64,000 nucleotides of DNA. It comes from Kitasatospora sp. NBC_00374 (GTDB taxonomy: Bacteria > Actinomycetota > Actinomycetes > Streptomycetales > Streptomycetaceae). Made by a program: the position numbers and the translations under genes. The notes under the pieces are model-generated. The model was not told where the DNA came from. It saw nothing but the letters and a program-made list of their open reading frames with translations, and searched no databases. Positions 8,863-17,116 of the stretch are shown in pieces (within the stretch, counting starts at the first letter, position 1; every line of letters begins with the position of its first letter). The stretch covers positions 7,423,001 to 7,487,000 of the forward strand of contig NZ_CP107964.1 of assembly GCF_041434935.1 (NCBI RefSeq). The letters run 5' to 3'.

Positions 8863-9942
8863 GTGACGAGGACATCGAGTCGGTGGCGAGTGGTGGTGGC
8901 CCTGGTGGCCGCCATCGTGGGACTGGCCACGACAACGGGTACGGCACAGGCTGCCGGCGGCACCGGGTCGCCGCCGCGGATGGCGGACGGGTTCGGCCTG
9001 ACCCAGGTCGACACGGCCGTGGGCGGTCCCACCAACTTCTCCATCACCGTGACCACACCCGAGGTCACGGGCAAGCACCACATCAAGATCATCCTGCCGA
9101 GCGGCTACGACGACGACCCGGCCAGGCGCTACCCGGTGCTGTACTTCCTGCACGGTTCACCCGACGACCCCGTCCAGCAGACCTATCCGGCGCTGACCAC
9201 CTCGAACTCGATGATCACCGTCATCCCGGACGGCGGCGTTCGGGGCTGGTATGCCAACTGGCTCAACCAGAAAACCCAGCTCGGAGCCCAGAACTGGGAG
9301 AACTTCCACCTCAAGCAGGTGATCCCGTTCATCGACGCGAACCTGCGGACCATCGCCACCAAGAAGGCCAGGGCCATCGCCGGTGTCTCCATGGGCGGGT
9401 TCGGGGCCTTCCACTACGCCCAGGACCATCCCGAACTGTTCAGCCAGACCGCGTCCCTGTCGGGAGACATCGATCTGTCGGCCGACTCCATGGACCTGCG
9501 GCTGGCCGTCGTCGCCTCCCTCATCGACGCACAGGGCGTGATCTGCGGCTCGTCATCCGGTGCCTGCGACCCCACGAACGACCCCTACAAGCCCGGCGTG
9601 GACAGTGACGCCCTGTTCGGTACGCCCTACCCGGTGTTCGACTTGGACTGGCGGTGGAACGCGGCCGACCCGTCACAGCACATGGACAGGCTCGCCGGAG
9701 TCGGGGTCTCCATCTACGTGGGCAACGGACGCGGCTCCGCCACCGACGCCGAGTTCTGGCTCGAAGGCGCGTCCAAACACGTCAAGGACCGCATGGACGC
9801 CCTGGGCATGTCCTACTACTACGTCGACTACGGCGATGGTTCCGCCTGGGGCACCCAGTGCAACGGCGGCCACAACGGCGGCTGCTGGGAACAGGATCTC
9901 CGGGACCTGATCCCCCGGCTGGAGAGGGCCTTCGCCTCCTGA
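8863..9942 (+). CDS. Secreted esterase-D/antigen-85-like alpha/beta hydrolase
   Basis: 359 residues with an N-terminal Sec signal (about 1-30, ending near GTAQAAG). The catalytic domain follows the esterase D (Fes/antigen 85) pattern: PVLYFLHG, then the nucleophile elbow GVSMGG with Ser176, and a C-terminal His in the HNGGCWEQDL region. Such enzymes hydrolyse or transfer acyl groups of feruloyl esters, trehalose esters or siderophores; the substrate is not evident. The GTG start at 8863 has GAGGGGG upstream. It faces the SARP gene across a shared terminator. Confidence 0.85.
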   Translation: MTRTSSRWRVVVALVAAIVGLATTTGTAQAAGGTGSPPRMADGFGLTQVDTAVGGPTNFSITVTTPEVTGKHHIKIILPSGYDDDPARRYPVLYFLHGSPDDPVQQTYPALTTSNSMITVIPDGGVRGWYANWLNQKTQLGAQNWENFHLKQVIPFIDANLRTIATKKARAIAGVSMGGFGAFHYAQDHPELFSQTASLSGDIDLSADSMDLRLAVVASLIDAQGVICGSSSGACDPTNDPYKPGVDSDALFGTPYPVFDLDWRWNAADPSQHMDRLAGVGVSIYVGNGRGSATDAEFWLEGASKHVKDRMDALGMSYYYVDYGDGSAWGTQCNGGHNGGCWEQDLRDLIPRLERAFAS

Positions 9943-9986
9943 TCAGGGTCGCGGATCCGGCCCGGTCGAAGGCCCGGGCGACGACG

Positions 9987-10013
9987 CCGGCCAGGGCACC
10001 GAGCCCTGGCCGG
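9987..10013. terminator. Bidirectional terminator between convergent hydrolase and SARP genes
   Basis: A perfect 11-bp stem, CCGGCCAGGGC (9987-9997) with GCCCTGGCCGG (10003-10013), has the 5-nt loop ACCGA. It lies between two convergent stop codons at 9942 and 10085. Confidence 0.75.
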
Positions 10014-10084
10014 TCAGCCGTTGACCGGGCGGTTCACCTTCGAGCAGCTCGCGGCCGCGCCGCGCCTACCCGGTGTCGGGCCGG

Positions 10085-11155
10085 TCACCGCGTGGCTCCG
10101 GTGAGGCCGAGGCCGGCCTCGTCCCCGCGCAGAATCATCTGGCACGTCCGCCGCAGCATCCGGCTCGGAGGAACCCCCAGGTCGTCGGCCAGGCGGCGAC
10201 GGGTGCGGTCGAACACGGCCAACGCGTCGGCCTGTCGGCCGCTGCGGTACAGCGCACGCATCAGCATCGCGGCCACCCACTCGTTCAGGGGGTGCTCCGC
10301 GGACAAGGCGAACAGCTCGGCGATCGCCTCGGAGTACTGGCCCAGCCGCAGCTGCCACTCCAGCTTCCGCTGTGCGACGGCGATCCTGCGCTCGGCGAGC
10401 CGCAGCCGCTCCAGCTCGGCGAGCGGGCCGGGCAGACCGGCCAGCAGCTCCCCGCGAAACAGGTCCAGCGCCCGGGAACAGAGGCGGACCGCCTCGGTCG
10501 GGTCGCCCGCCCGGTGGGCCGTCCCGGCGTCGGTGACCAGGTTCTCCATGCGTGCCAGGTCCACTTCGACCGCGCCGGAGACCAGACGGTAGCCACACCG
10601 GTCGTGCTCGATCACCGAGTCCGGGCTGTCCCCGATGCGCAGGGTCTTGCGGAGCCGGTAGATGTGGACCGGCACCACGTTCGTGACCGGCGGCTCCGAC
10701 CCCCATACCCCGTCGAGCAGTTCCTGCTGACTGACCGTCCGCCCCCCGTGCAGCGCCAGCGCCGCCAGTACGGCTTGCTGGCGCAGATGCCCCAGATCCA
10801 GGGACCGCCCGTCCTGCCAGGCCCGCAGCGGTCCGAGCACGGAGATCTGCACCTTCCGTCCGGCCGCCCGGCCGGCGGCGCTCCGCGGCACCGGGCTGGC
10901 CACCTGCGTGCGGGGGCCGCGGCCAGGGGCGACCAGTCCGCAGTCGAAGGCGTGGACGATGGCGGCGGCCCGGTCGCGCAGCCCGAGTTTCACGAGGATC
11001 CGCGCGAGGTGTCCGGTCACGGCGTCCTCGGAGACGGCAAGGGCGGCGGCGATCTCGTCGTCCCTCAGGCCGCAGCCGACCGCGTGGAGCACCTTGCGCT
11101 CCTGATGCCCGAGCACGGCGGCGATCGGCCGGCTGGTGGTGGCGGTCGTCGGCAT
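10085..11155 (-). CDS. LuxR-HTH / SARP fusion transcriptional regulator
   Basis: 356 residues with an unusual order. A LuxR/GerE helix-turn-helix (about 13-75, GLRDDEIAAALAVSEDAVTGHL and KLGLRDRAAAI) is followed by a linker, an OmpR-type winged helix (about 101-192, ISVLGPLRAWQDGRSLDLG and HIYRLRKTL) and a BTAD domain (about 198-345). The last two make up a SARP activator; the first is an extra DNA-binding domain. SARPs usually activate secondary-metabolite or exoenzyme genes by binding direct repeats. Sites of that geometry lie before the nearby hydrolase genes, making it their likely activator. The ATG at 11155 follows GGGAGCAGCG. Confidence 0.9.
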   Translation of the reverse strand: MPTTATTSRPIAAVLGHQERKVLHAVGCGLRDDEIAAALAVSEDAVTGHLARILVKLGLRDRAAAIVHAFDCGLVAPGRGPRTQVASPVPRSAAGRAAGRKVQISVLGPLRAWQDGRSLDLGHLRQQAVLAALALHGGRTVSQQELLDGVWGSEPPVTNVVPVHIYRLRKTLRIGDSPDSVIEHDRCGYRLVSGAVEVDLARMENLVTDAGTAHRAGDPTEAVRLCSRALDLFRGELLAGLPGPLAELERLRLAERRIAVAQRKLEWQLRLGQYSEAIAELFALSAEHPLNEWVAAMLMRALYRSGRQADALAVFDRTRRRLADDLGVPPSRMLRRTCQMILRGDEAGLGLTGATR

Positions 11156-11202
11156 CGCTGCTCCCTGGACTCTGGCCGGCCGGTCTGGCGGACGCCGTCG
11201 CC

Positions 11203-11256
11203 AAGCTAGTGGGGCGAGTGCCGGGCAGAGAATCCGGAACGATCCGGAGTAACACG
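11203..11256 (-). promoter_or_regulatory. SARP-gene promoter with 28-bp element shared with the lectin-hydrolase operon
   Basis: On the minus strand a 10-bp-period direct repeat TCCGGAT-N3-TCCGGAT (within 11229-11256) precedes a -10-like TAGCTT (11208-11203) by 20 nt. The 28-base element matches 18814-18841 at 22 of 28 positions, where an equivalent TACCGT follows after 19 nt. It may be an autoregulatory operator or a special promoter. Confidence 0.45.
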
Positions 11257-11277
11257 CGTGACGGTCCCCGGTGGTGG

Positions 11278-12639
11278 TCAGGGGCAGTCGAGGAGGGTGG
11301 GGCGGTCCCTGGTGCGGACGGCGGGGAGCCAGGCGGTGGTGGGGCCGGGGAGGCGGATGCGGTACCAGAGCGTGGAGGTGAGGTCTTCCTCGTCGATGAC
11401 GGGGAGGCCGGTGGGGAGTTGGCAGTCGGCGTCGAGGGTGTCGTTGTGCCAGACGCGCGTGGGGATGACGTTCTCGGCGGTGTAGGGGCGCAGGGGGTTG
11501 ACGGCGAGACCGAGGCTGCACTGGGGGTCGCGGTCGGTGCGGTCCTGGCAGCCGCGTTCGGCGTTGAAGACCCGGACGCGGGCGGGGTGTGCGGCCGGGC
11601 CGGGGTGCGGCCAGAGAGCGGTGGCGGCGACGGCTGCCGTGGCGCAGGTGGCTAGGGCGAGCAGGGCGGTGCGCGGCCGTGGGCGGCGAGGGCGGCGGCC
11701 GGACCGGTGGGCGCGGATGCGGGTGAGCAGGCTTTCGGCGGTGTGCGGGGCGCGGGCGGCGTGGGTGGGGGCGAGGCAGTCGGCGACGAGGGCGCGCCAG
11801 AACGGGGGGACCGCGGGGGCCAGACGCAGGGCGGCGCGGCCTTCGGCGTACTGCTGGGCGGCGGCGCTGCGGGCGGTGGGGGTGGCGCCGGGGAAGGGCG
11901 GGAGGCCGGCGGCGAACACCTCGTGGATCACGATGCCGAGCGCCCAGATGTCGGCGGTGGTACGGGTTTTGACGCCGTGTTCGCCGAGTGGTTCCTTCCA
12001 GCGTTCCGGCGGCAGGTAGTCGGGGGTGCCCATGGGGGCGGAGTGGCCGTGGGTGCCGGTGAGTTCGATGGCGAGGCCGAAGTCGGAGAGGCGGACCTCG
12101 CCGTCCCGGCCGATGAGGACGTTCTCGGGTTTGAGGTCGGTGTGGACCCAGCCGGAGCGGTGCAGGTGGGCCAGGCCCTCGCAGATGCCAGCGACGATCC
12201 GGCCGGCCCGGGCCTCGTCGACGCCGGTGGCGATCAGGTCGCGCAGGGTGCCCTGGGCGCGTTCCATGACCAGGACGATCGCGCCGTCGAGCGCGGGGTG
12301 GTCGGGGGCGGCCAGGGCGAGGGTGTCGAGCAGGCGGACCAGCCGCGGGTGCGGCGCGGTGCGGGCCAACTCCGCTTCGCGGCGGGCGGATTCGGCGAGG
12401 TGGCGGGCCTGGCGGGGGGCGAGTCCGGCGGTCGGCAGCACCTTGAGGGCGACCGTGGCGTCCACCCCGCCCGCGCTGTCCGAGCCGTCCGGACCAGCAG
12501 GGTCCTCGGCCCGGCGGGCGGCATAGACGGTCGCCCAGCCGCCTTCGCCGATGGGCCCGGTGACGGTCCACTCGCCCACCCGGTGGCCGGGTGGCAGCAG
12601 CTCCTCGCGGTCCCCGCAGAAGGCCACGTCGCGCGCCAT
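11278..12639 (-). CDS. Membrane Ser/Thr protein kinase, PknB type
   Basis: 453 residues. The N-terminal kinase domain (about 20-310) has a glycine loop (IGEGGWATVY), Lys66 in VALK, a catalytic loop H166-T-D168-LKPEN and DFG at 186-188. A basic stretch leads to one membrane helix near 320-345 (TALLALATCATAAVAATAL). The external C-terminal domain of about 105 residues is Cys-containing and unknown. The catalytic loop is HTD rather than HRD, a non-RD-like variant also seen in some plant and bacterial kinases. It lies 12 nt after the FHA gene, which probably supplies its phosphothreonine-binding partner. Confidence 0.9.
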   Translation of the reverse strand: MARDVAFCGDREELLPPGHRVGEWTVTGPIGEGGWATVYAARRAEDPAGPDGSDSAGGVDATVALKVLPTAGLAPRQARHLAESARREAELARTAPHPRLVRLLDTLALAAPDHPALDGAIVLVMERAQGTLRDLIATGVDEARAGRIVAGICEGLAHLHRSGWVHTDLKPENVLIGRDGEVRLSDFGLAIELTGTHGHSAPMGTPDYLPPERWKEPLGEHGVKTRTTADIWALGIVIHEVFAAGLPPFPGATPTARSAAAQQYAEGRAALRLAPAVPPFWRALVADCLAPTHAARAPHTAESLLTRIRAHRSGRRPRRPRPRTALLALATCATAAVAATALWPHPGPAAHPARVRVFNAERGCQDRTDRDPQCSLGLAVNPLRPYTAENVIPTRVWHNDTLDADCQLPTGLPVIDEEDLTSTLWYRIRLPGPTTAWLPAVRTRDRPTLLDCP

Positions 12640-12651
12640 CGGCGCCCCTCC

Positions 12652-13416
12652 CTACCGTCCGGGCTCGGCGGCTTCGGGGCGCGGCAGGAGCGCGAGGTGC
12701 TCCTCGCGAACGATGCCGAACTTCAGGGCGAGTCCCACGACGGCCTCGCGTTTGCCGTTGCGGCGGTCCGCGCGGCCCGCGCCGTCGGGCATGTCGATGC
12801 GGAGTTTCTCGTCGGCGAGGTAGTCGAGGTGCGAGCTGACCGCCCGGGCGGTGAGCCGGGCGCAGGCGGGGTGGCCGCGCAGCCGCGCGACCACCTGGGG
12901 GGTGGTGGGCACGGCGGCGGGGGAGCGGTCGCGCAGCCACGGTTCGCAGAGCGCGACCAGGACCAGGAAGTAGGTGGCGGTCTCGTCCAGCGAGTACGCC
13001 GTCATGGTGCGGCTCTCCCAGGAGCCGCCGTGGGCGTGCGAGTCCAGGTAGACGTGGTCGGGCGCGAACACCTGGAAGGACAGCGGGGTTTCACGCCGCG
13101 AGGGCAGCACCACCCGGGCGAACTCGAACGGGATCGGCGCGCCGATCCGCCGCGGCGGCACCCGCAGGTACTCGCCGGCGCCCTCCGGGTTCTCCACCAG
13201 GTAGGCGTGGGTGTTACTGAGGTTGCTCAACTGCCAGTGGTCGTCGGTCGCGTGGATCTCGCCGGCGAGCCGGGAGACCGTCTCGTCGCCGAGTCGGAGC
13301 TCCACCGGCGTGCCGGCGGAGCCGCGGCCGAAGCGCGCCCGCTCTCCCGGACCGAGCCGCAAGGTCACCGCGTCGTCGCCGTTCCCCTCCGGCAGGTGGA
13401 CGAGAATCCCGCTCAC
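12652..13416 (-). CDS. FHA-domain protein with winged-helix-like C-terminus
   Basis: 254 residues. An N-terminal FHA domain (about 20-105) shows FGRG, the VSRLAGEIH core and WQLSNLSNTHAY, so phosphothreonine binding is likely. The C-terminal part (about 145-245), with TPQVVARLRGHPACARLTARAVSSHLDYL, looks like a helical winged-helix module. It is encoded first in a two-gene operon with a Ser/Thr kinase, so it is probably a kinase substrate or reader that passes the signal on. The GTG start at 13416 follows GGAGGAAC. Confidence 0.85.
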   Translation of the reverse strand: MSGILVHLPEGNGDDAVTLRLGPGERARFGRGSAGTPVELRLGDETVSRLAGEIHATDDHWQLSNLSNTHAYLVENPEGAGEYLRVPPRRIGAPIPFEFARVVLPSRRETPLSFQVFAPDHVYLDSHAHGGSWESRTMTAYSLDETATYFLVLVALCEPWLRDRSPAAVPTTPQVVARLRGHPACARLTARAVSSHLDYLADEKLRIDMPDGAGRADRRNGKREAVVGLALKFGIVREEHLALLPRPEAAEPGR

Positions 13417-13559
13417 CGTTCCTCCGTCCCGCGCACCGCTCCCCCGTCCGGCGTACCGACCGTTGCCAGACGAACGTTACCTCTTTGCGCATGACGATAA
13501 ACCGTATGGTGGCGCAGGCCACTTGACGGGGAGATCGGGAAGCGGGCAGGACCGGGGGG

Positions 13560-15608
13560 TCAGAGCATCGGCGCCCCCGAGCGCAGCGGCGCCACCGGGC
13601 GGTCGCCGAAGGCGGCCCACGGCCGCCAGCCGCCGCCGGGTCGGTCCTGGACACGGGTGCGCAGCCGGCCGTCCTCGGCCACCGCGAAGACGTGCAGCCG
13701 TCCGGTGGGGTCGGCCGCGGCCGAGGGCGGCGCGGCGAGTACCAGGCCCGGTTCGCCGAAGTCCTCGCCGAGCACGCCGTCCGGTGCCCAGGCTCCGGCG
13801 GGCGCCGACTGCCAGCGGTGGGCGAGCCGGTCGCCGCCGGGGGCGAGGGTGAGCGCCTCCAGCCGGCCGTCCGCGCCGGGGATCGGCAGCGGCGAGGCGG
13901 TGGACCAGCCCAGCAGCGGGTGCCAGTCGTCCCAGCCCCCGCTGGGCACCGACTGGCGGCGCTGGAAGGCCGCCGTGCCGGACGGGGCGATCGCGGTGAC
14001 GTTCAGCCGCCCGGTGCCGTCGCGGGCGACCCGCGGCGCGGCGCCGGCAGGCGTGCCGAAGCGCTCCCAGGCGGACCAGCCGCCGCCGGGCGAGGTCTGC
14101 CAGCGGTGCAGCAGCGCCGTGCCGCCGGGCGCGAGCACGAACACCTCCAGCCGGCCGTCGGCGTTGGCGGCGACGCCCGGCGGTGCGCCCACCGGGCCGC
14201 CGAAGCCCGCGTCCCAGGCGTCCCAGGTGAGCGAGCCGGGCGACCACTGGCGGCGGCGGGCGATCAGGGCGCCGCCCGGGCCGAGCGCGAAGACCTCCAG
14301 GCGGCCGTCGGCGTCGCGGGCGACGGCGGGGGCGGCGCCGGCCGGGCCGCCGAACACCTCCCAGTCCGACCAGGTGCCGTCCGTCCGCTGGACCCGGTGG
14401 TGCAGGTAGGCGCCGCCGGGGGCGAGCGAGAACACCTCCAGCCGGCCGTCGGTGTTGCGGCCCAGCGCGGGCACCGCGCCGGCCGGGCCGCCGAACGCCT
14501 CCCAGTCCGACCAGCTGTCGGCGTCCGGGTCGAGCTGGACCCGGCGCAGCATCGACCGGTCGGCCGCGTCGAGGGCGAACACGTTCAGCCGGCCCTGTAC
14601 GTCCAGGGAGGCGACCGGGTTGTCCGGGCTCTGCCAGGGCGGCGGGGCGGACTGCCAGCTCAGCGGGGCCAGGTACAGGCCGTGCCGGAACCAGCCGGCG
14701 GCGCTCGCCCACCACTGCTGCCCGTCGGTGACCACCTCCACCGCGTGGCCCGGCACATGGCCGGCGTAGCCGTCGAGGGTGAAGTGGAACGGGTCCTGGG
14801 AGGCGAGGACGTCGGTGCCCTCGTAACCGTTCCGCGGCCCGATGAACAGGTAGTACCAGCCGTCCCGGGCCACCACGAAGGGCGACTCGGTGACCGAGAC
14901 GCCGTCCGCGGAAGTGGCCGAGTCGGTGAAGGCGGCGCCGGGAGCGCCCCAGGTCAGCAGGTCGGTGGAGCGCCGGTAGCAGACCTGGTGCCGGCCGTCG
15001 ACGGCGGACAGCTCGGTGTAGTACATCACCCACTCGACGCCGATCCGCAGCACCATCGGGTCGCGGGCGGCGTTCCCGCGGAACAGCGGCCCGGACGGCA
15101 GCCTGGTCCAGGTGGACAGGTCGGTGGAGGTGGCGGCGTTGATCGCCGCCCCGGCGCGCCCGCCCGCCGCGTAGAACATCCAGTGGACGCCGCCCGACTC
15201 GATGACGTGCGGGGCCCACAGGTGCTCCTCCCCGAAGTAGGAGGTGTCGACGGTCAGCGCGTCCGGGTGGCCGGTCCACGGCCCGGACGGGTCCGGCGCC
15301 GAGGCGTGCGCGAGCGAGACCTCCGCCGAACTGTCGGGGGCCTGCCCGGGCGGCGCACTGTTGCCGACGATGCTGAACAGGTGCCAGCGCCCGCCGGCCT
15401 GGATCAGCGTGTGGTCGTTGAGGTAGCGGCGGCGTGTGGTCGACGGGTCGTGGACCTGGCCGAACGGGCCGGCGCCGACCCACAGGTGGGGCGTGGCTGC
15501 GCCGGCCGTGGTGGCGGGCGACGCGGTGGCGGTACGGCCCGCGAGCGGGAGCACGAGTGCTCCCGCTCCGGCCGCCCGTAGCAGGCCGCGCCTGCTGACA
15601 GGGGACAT
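13560..15608 (-). CDS. Tat-exported GH43-like propeller protein with PLL-type lectin domain
   Basis: 682 residues. A Tat signal (SRRGLLRAAGAGALVLPLAG) is followed by a five-bladed propeller resembling glycoside hydrolase families 43/32/117 (LNDHTLIQAGGRWHLFSIVG, HLWAPHVIE, ARDPMVLRIG, TESPFVV). The C-terminal half (about 335-680) has seven repeats built on DGRLEVFxLxPGG and WSxWExFGGPAG, as in the seven-bladed PLL lectins. It is the last gene of an operon of three lectin-tagged exported enzymes, 30 nt after the lysozyme-like gene. Its lectin repeats are clearly divergent from those of the other two, so they were not part of the recent duplication. The sugar substrate is unknown. Confidence 0.85.
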   Translation of the reverse strand: MSPVSRRGLLRAAGAGALVLPLAGRTATASPATTAGAATPHLWVGAGPFGQVHDPSTTRRRYLNDHTLIQAGGRWHLFSIVGNSAPPGQAPDSSAEVSLAHASAPDPSGPWTGHPDALTVDTSYFGEEHLWAPHVIESGGVHWMFYAAGGRAGAAINAATSTDLSTWTRLPSGPLFRGNAARDPMVLRIGVEWVMYYTELSAVDGRHQVCYRRSTDLLTWGAPGAAFTDSATSADGVSVTESPFVVARDGWYYLFIGPRNGYEGTDVLASQDPFHFTLDGYAGHVPGHAVEVVTDGQQWWASAAGWFRHGLYLAPLSWQSAPPPWQSPDNPVASLDVQGRLNVFALDAADRSMLRRVQLDPDADSWSDWEAFGGPAGAVPALGRNTDGRLEVFSLAPGGAYLHHRVQRTDGTWSDWEVFGGPAGAAPAVARDADGRLEVFALGPGGALIARRRQWSPGSLTWDAWDAGFGGPVGAPPGVAANADGRLEVFVLAPGGTALLHRWQTSPGGGWSAWERFGTPAGAAPRVARDGTGRLNVTAIAPSGTAAFQRRQSVPSGGWDDWHPLLGWSTASPLPIPGADGRLEALTLAPGGDRLAHRWQSAPAGAWAPDGVLGEDFGEPGLVLAAPPSAAADPTGRLHVFAVAEDGRLRTRVQDRPGGGWRPWAAFGDRPVAPLRSGAPML

Positions 15609-15638
15609 GGCTGTGCTCCAGGAGGGCTACCGGTGTGG

Positions 15639-17105
15639 TCAGGGGAGGGCGGGTCCGGCGGTGGTGTTGAGCCAGGCCCAGTCGGACCAGGTGGAGAATC
15701 CGGTCTGCCACCTGTGGTAGACGCCGGCGCTGCTGGTGCCGAACACCTCGATCCGGCCGTCGGCGTTGGCCGTCGCGACGATCTCGGTACCGGCGCCGCC
15801 GAAGGTGTCCCACTGGTTGTAGGGCGCGTTGACGCCGGTCTGCCAGGTGTGCTGTGCGGTACCGCCGTTGATGGCGAACACCTCGACGCGGCCGTCCGGC
15901 GAACGCTCACTGGTCAGCCGGGAGTCGGCGGGGCCGCCGGCGGCTTCCCAGTCGGACCAGGTGGTGGGGTTGGTCTGGTACTTGTGGAAGACGCCGGCCG
16001 GGCCGGAGGCGAAGACTTCGAGGCGGCCGTCCTGGTTGTGGTCGACGGTGAGGTCGTGGCCGCCGCCGCCGAAGTTCTCCCATGGCGACCAGCCGCCGTT
16101 GACGGCGGTCTGCCACTGGTGCTGGAAGGTGCTGCCGTTGAGGGCGAAGACTTCGAGTCGGCCGTCGGGGGCCTTGCCGAGTCCGATCTCGCTGTTGGCG
16201 GGGCCGCCGCCGGTCGGCTCCCAGTCGGACCAACTGGCTGGTCTGGTCTGGTACTTGTGGAAGACGCCGGCCGGACCGGAGGCGAGGACTTCGAGGCGGC
16301 CGTCCTGGTTGGAGCCGACGGCGATGTCGTGGCCGCCGCCGCCGAAGTTCTCCCAGTTCGACCAGCCGCCGGAGGGCTGGAGTTGGTAACGGTGCTGGAA
16401 GGTGCTGCCGTTGATGGCGAACATCTCCAGGCGGCCGTCCGCGTTGGGGCCGATCGCCAGCTCCGCGCCGCCCGGGCCACCCAGGGACTCCCAGTCCGAC
16501 CAGGCGCCGCTCACGGCCGTCTGCCAGGCGTGCGAGACGCCGTTCGCACCGGCCGCGAACACCTCCAGTCGGCCGTCCGCCGAACGCGCGGACACCACCC
16601 GGCCGGACTGCGCCGGATACACCAGCGGGGCCGGTCCGGGGTCGTGGTGGCCGAGCCGGTCCGCGGCGGCCCGCGCCTCGCCCAGGTACCGCAGGTGCGC
16701 GCCCTGGTTGTAGGTCGACCAGGGCTGCCAGTCGGTGCCTTCGTTGGAGATGCGGTAGGCCGCGTTGGCGTTGCACTGGGCGTCGTAGGCGCAGGCGTCG
16801 TCGACCTCGGGGTGCCAGTAGTTGTTGATCTCCCACAGGCCGCGGTCGGTGGACGGCGGCGTGTTGTTCTGGACGTTGGACGCCAGCGGGTTGCAGCTGG
16901 ACTCGGCGAGGCCGACGGCGATCGCGGTCACCAGGGCGTCGCCCCGGAAACCGGCGTTGTAGCCGACCTCGGCGCACAGATCGCTGCCGGTGGCGGCCGG
17001 CGCGGGCGTGGCGCCGACCGTCAGGCCTGCCGCCACGCCCAGCGAGACGAGTGCGGACAGCAGGACGCGGTACGGCGCCCGGCGGGCGCGTTGCGTGCTG
17101 GTCAC
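15639..17105 (-). CDS. Secreted lysozyme/transglycosylase-like protein with PLL-type lectin domain
   Basis: 488 residues. A signal peptide (about 1-38) is followed by a small lysozyme-fold domain (about 40-150) with the transglycosylase-style segment LVTAIAVGLAESSCNP, Glu68 being the likely catalytic acid, and DRGLWEINNYWHPEV. The rest (about 165-488) is a seven-repeat PLL-type propeller with blades marked by DGRLEVFA and WSDWE. It should cut peptidoglycan while the lectin anchors it to glycans. The GTG at 17105 follows GAGGAG, 11 nt after the stop of the M23 gene. The lectin part is almost identical in DNA to that of the M23 gene. Confidence 0.85.
   Translation of the reverse strand: MTSTQRARRAPYRVLLSALVSLGVAAGLTVGATPAPAATGSDLCAEVGYNAGFRGDALVTAIAVGLAESSCNPLASNVQNNTPPSTDRGLWEINNYWHPEVDDACAYDAQCNANAAYRISNEGTDWQPWSTYNQGAHLRYLGEARAAADRLGHHDPGPAPLVYPAQSGRVVSARSADGRLEVFAAGANGVSHAWQTAVSGAWSDWESLGGPGGAELAIGPNADGRLEMFAINGSTFQHRYQLQPSGGWSNWENFGGGGHDIAVGSNQDGRLEVLASGPAGVFHKYQTRPASWSDWEPTGGGPANSEIGLGKAPDGRLEVFALNGSTFQHQWQTAVNGGWSPWENFGGGGHDLTVDHNQDGRLEVFASGPAGVFHKYQTNPTTWSDWEAAGGPADSRLTSERSPDGRVEVFAINGGTAQHTWQTGVNAPYNQWDTFGGAGTEIVATANADGRIEVFGTSSAGVYHRWQTGFSTWSDWAWLNTTAGPALP
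15648..16630 (-). repeat. PLL lectin-domain repeat, copy 1 of two near-identical 0.98-kb direct repeats
   Basis: This stretch aligns with 17126-18108 at a constant offset of 1478 bp and no net indel. By eye only scattered patches differ, for example the codons for GGTAQH versus GSTAQH and GGWSPW versus GSWSAW. It encodes the seven-bladed lectin domain shared by the lysozyme-like and M23 proteins. Confidence 0.9.
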
Positions 17106-17116
17106 GTGATGGCTCC

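Noticed and set aside
10085-12940. 951-codon open frame covering the SARP gene
   Set aside because: The SARP protein starts at 11155 with a good ribosome site. The upstream extension is antisense or frame-shifted kinase sequence.
13477-15813. 778-codon frame overlapping the GH43-like gene
   Set aside because: Arg-rich alternate reading of the real gene at 13560-15608.
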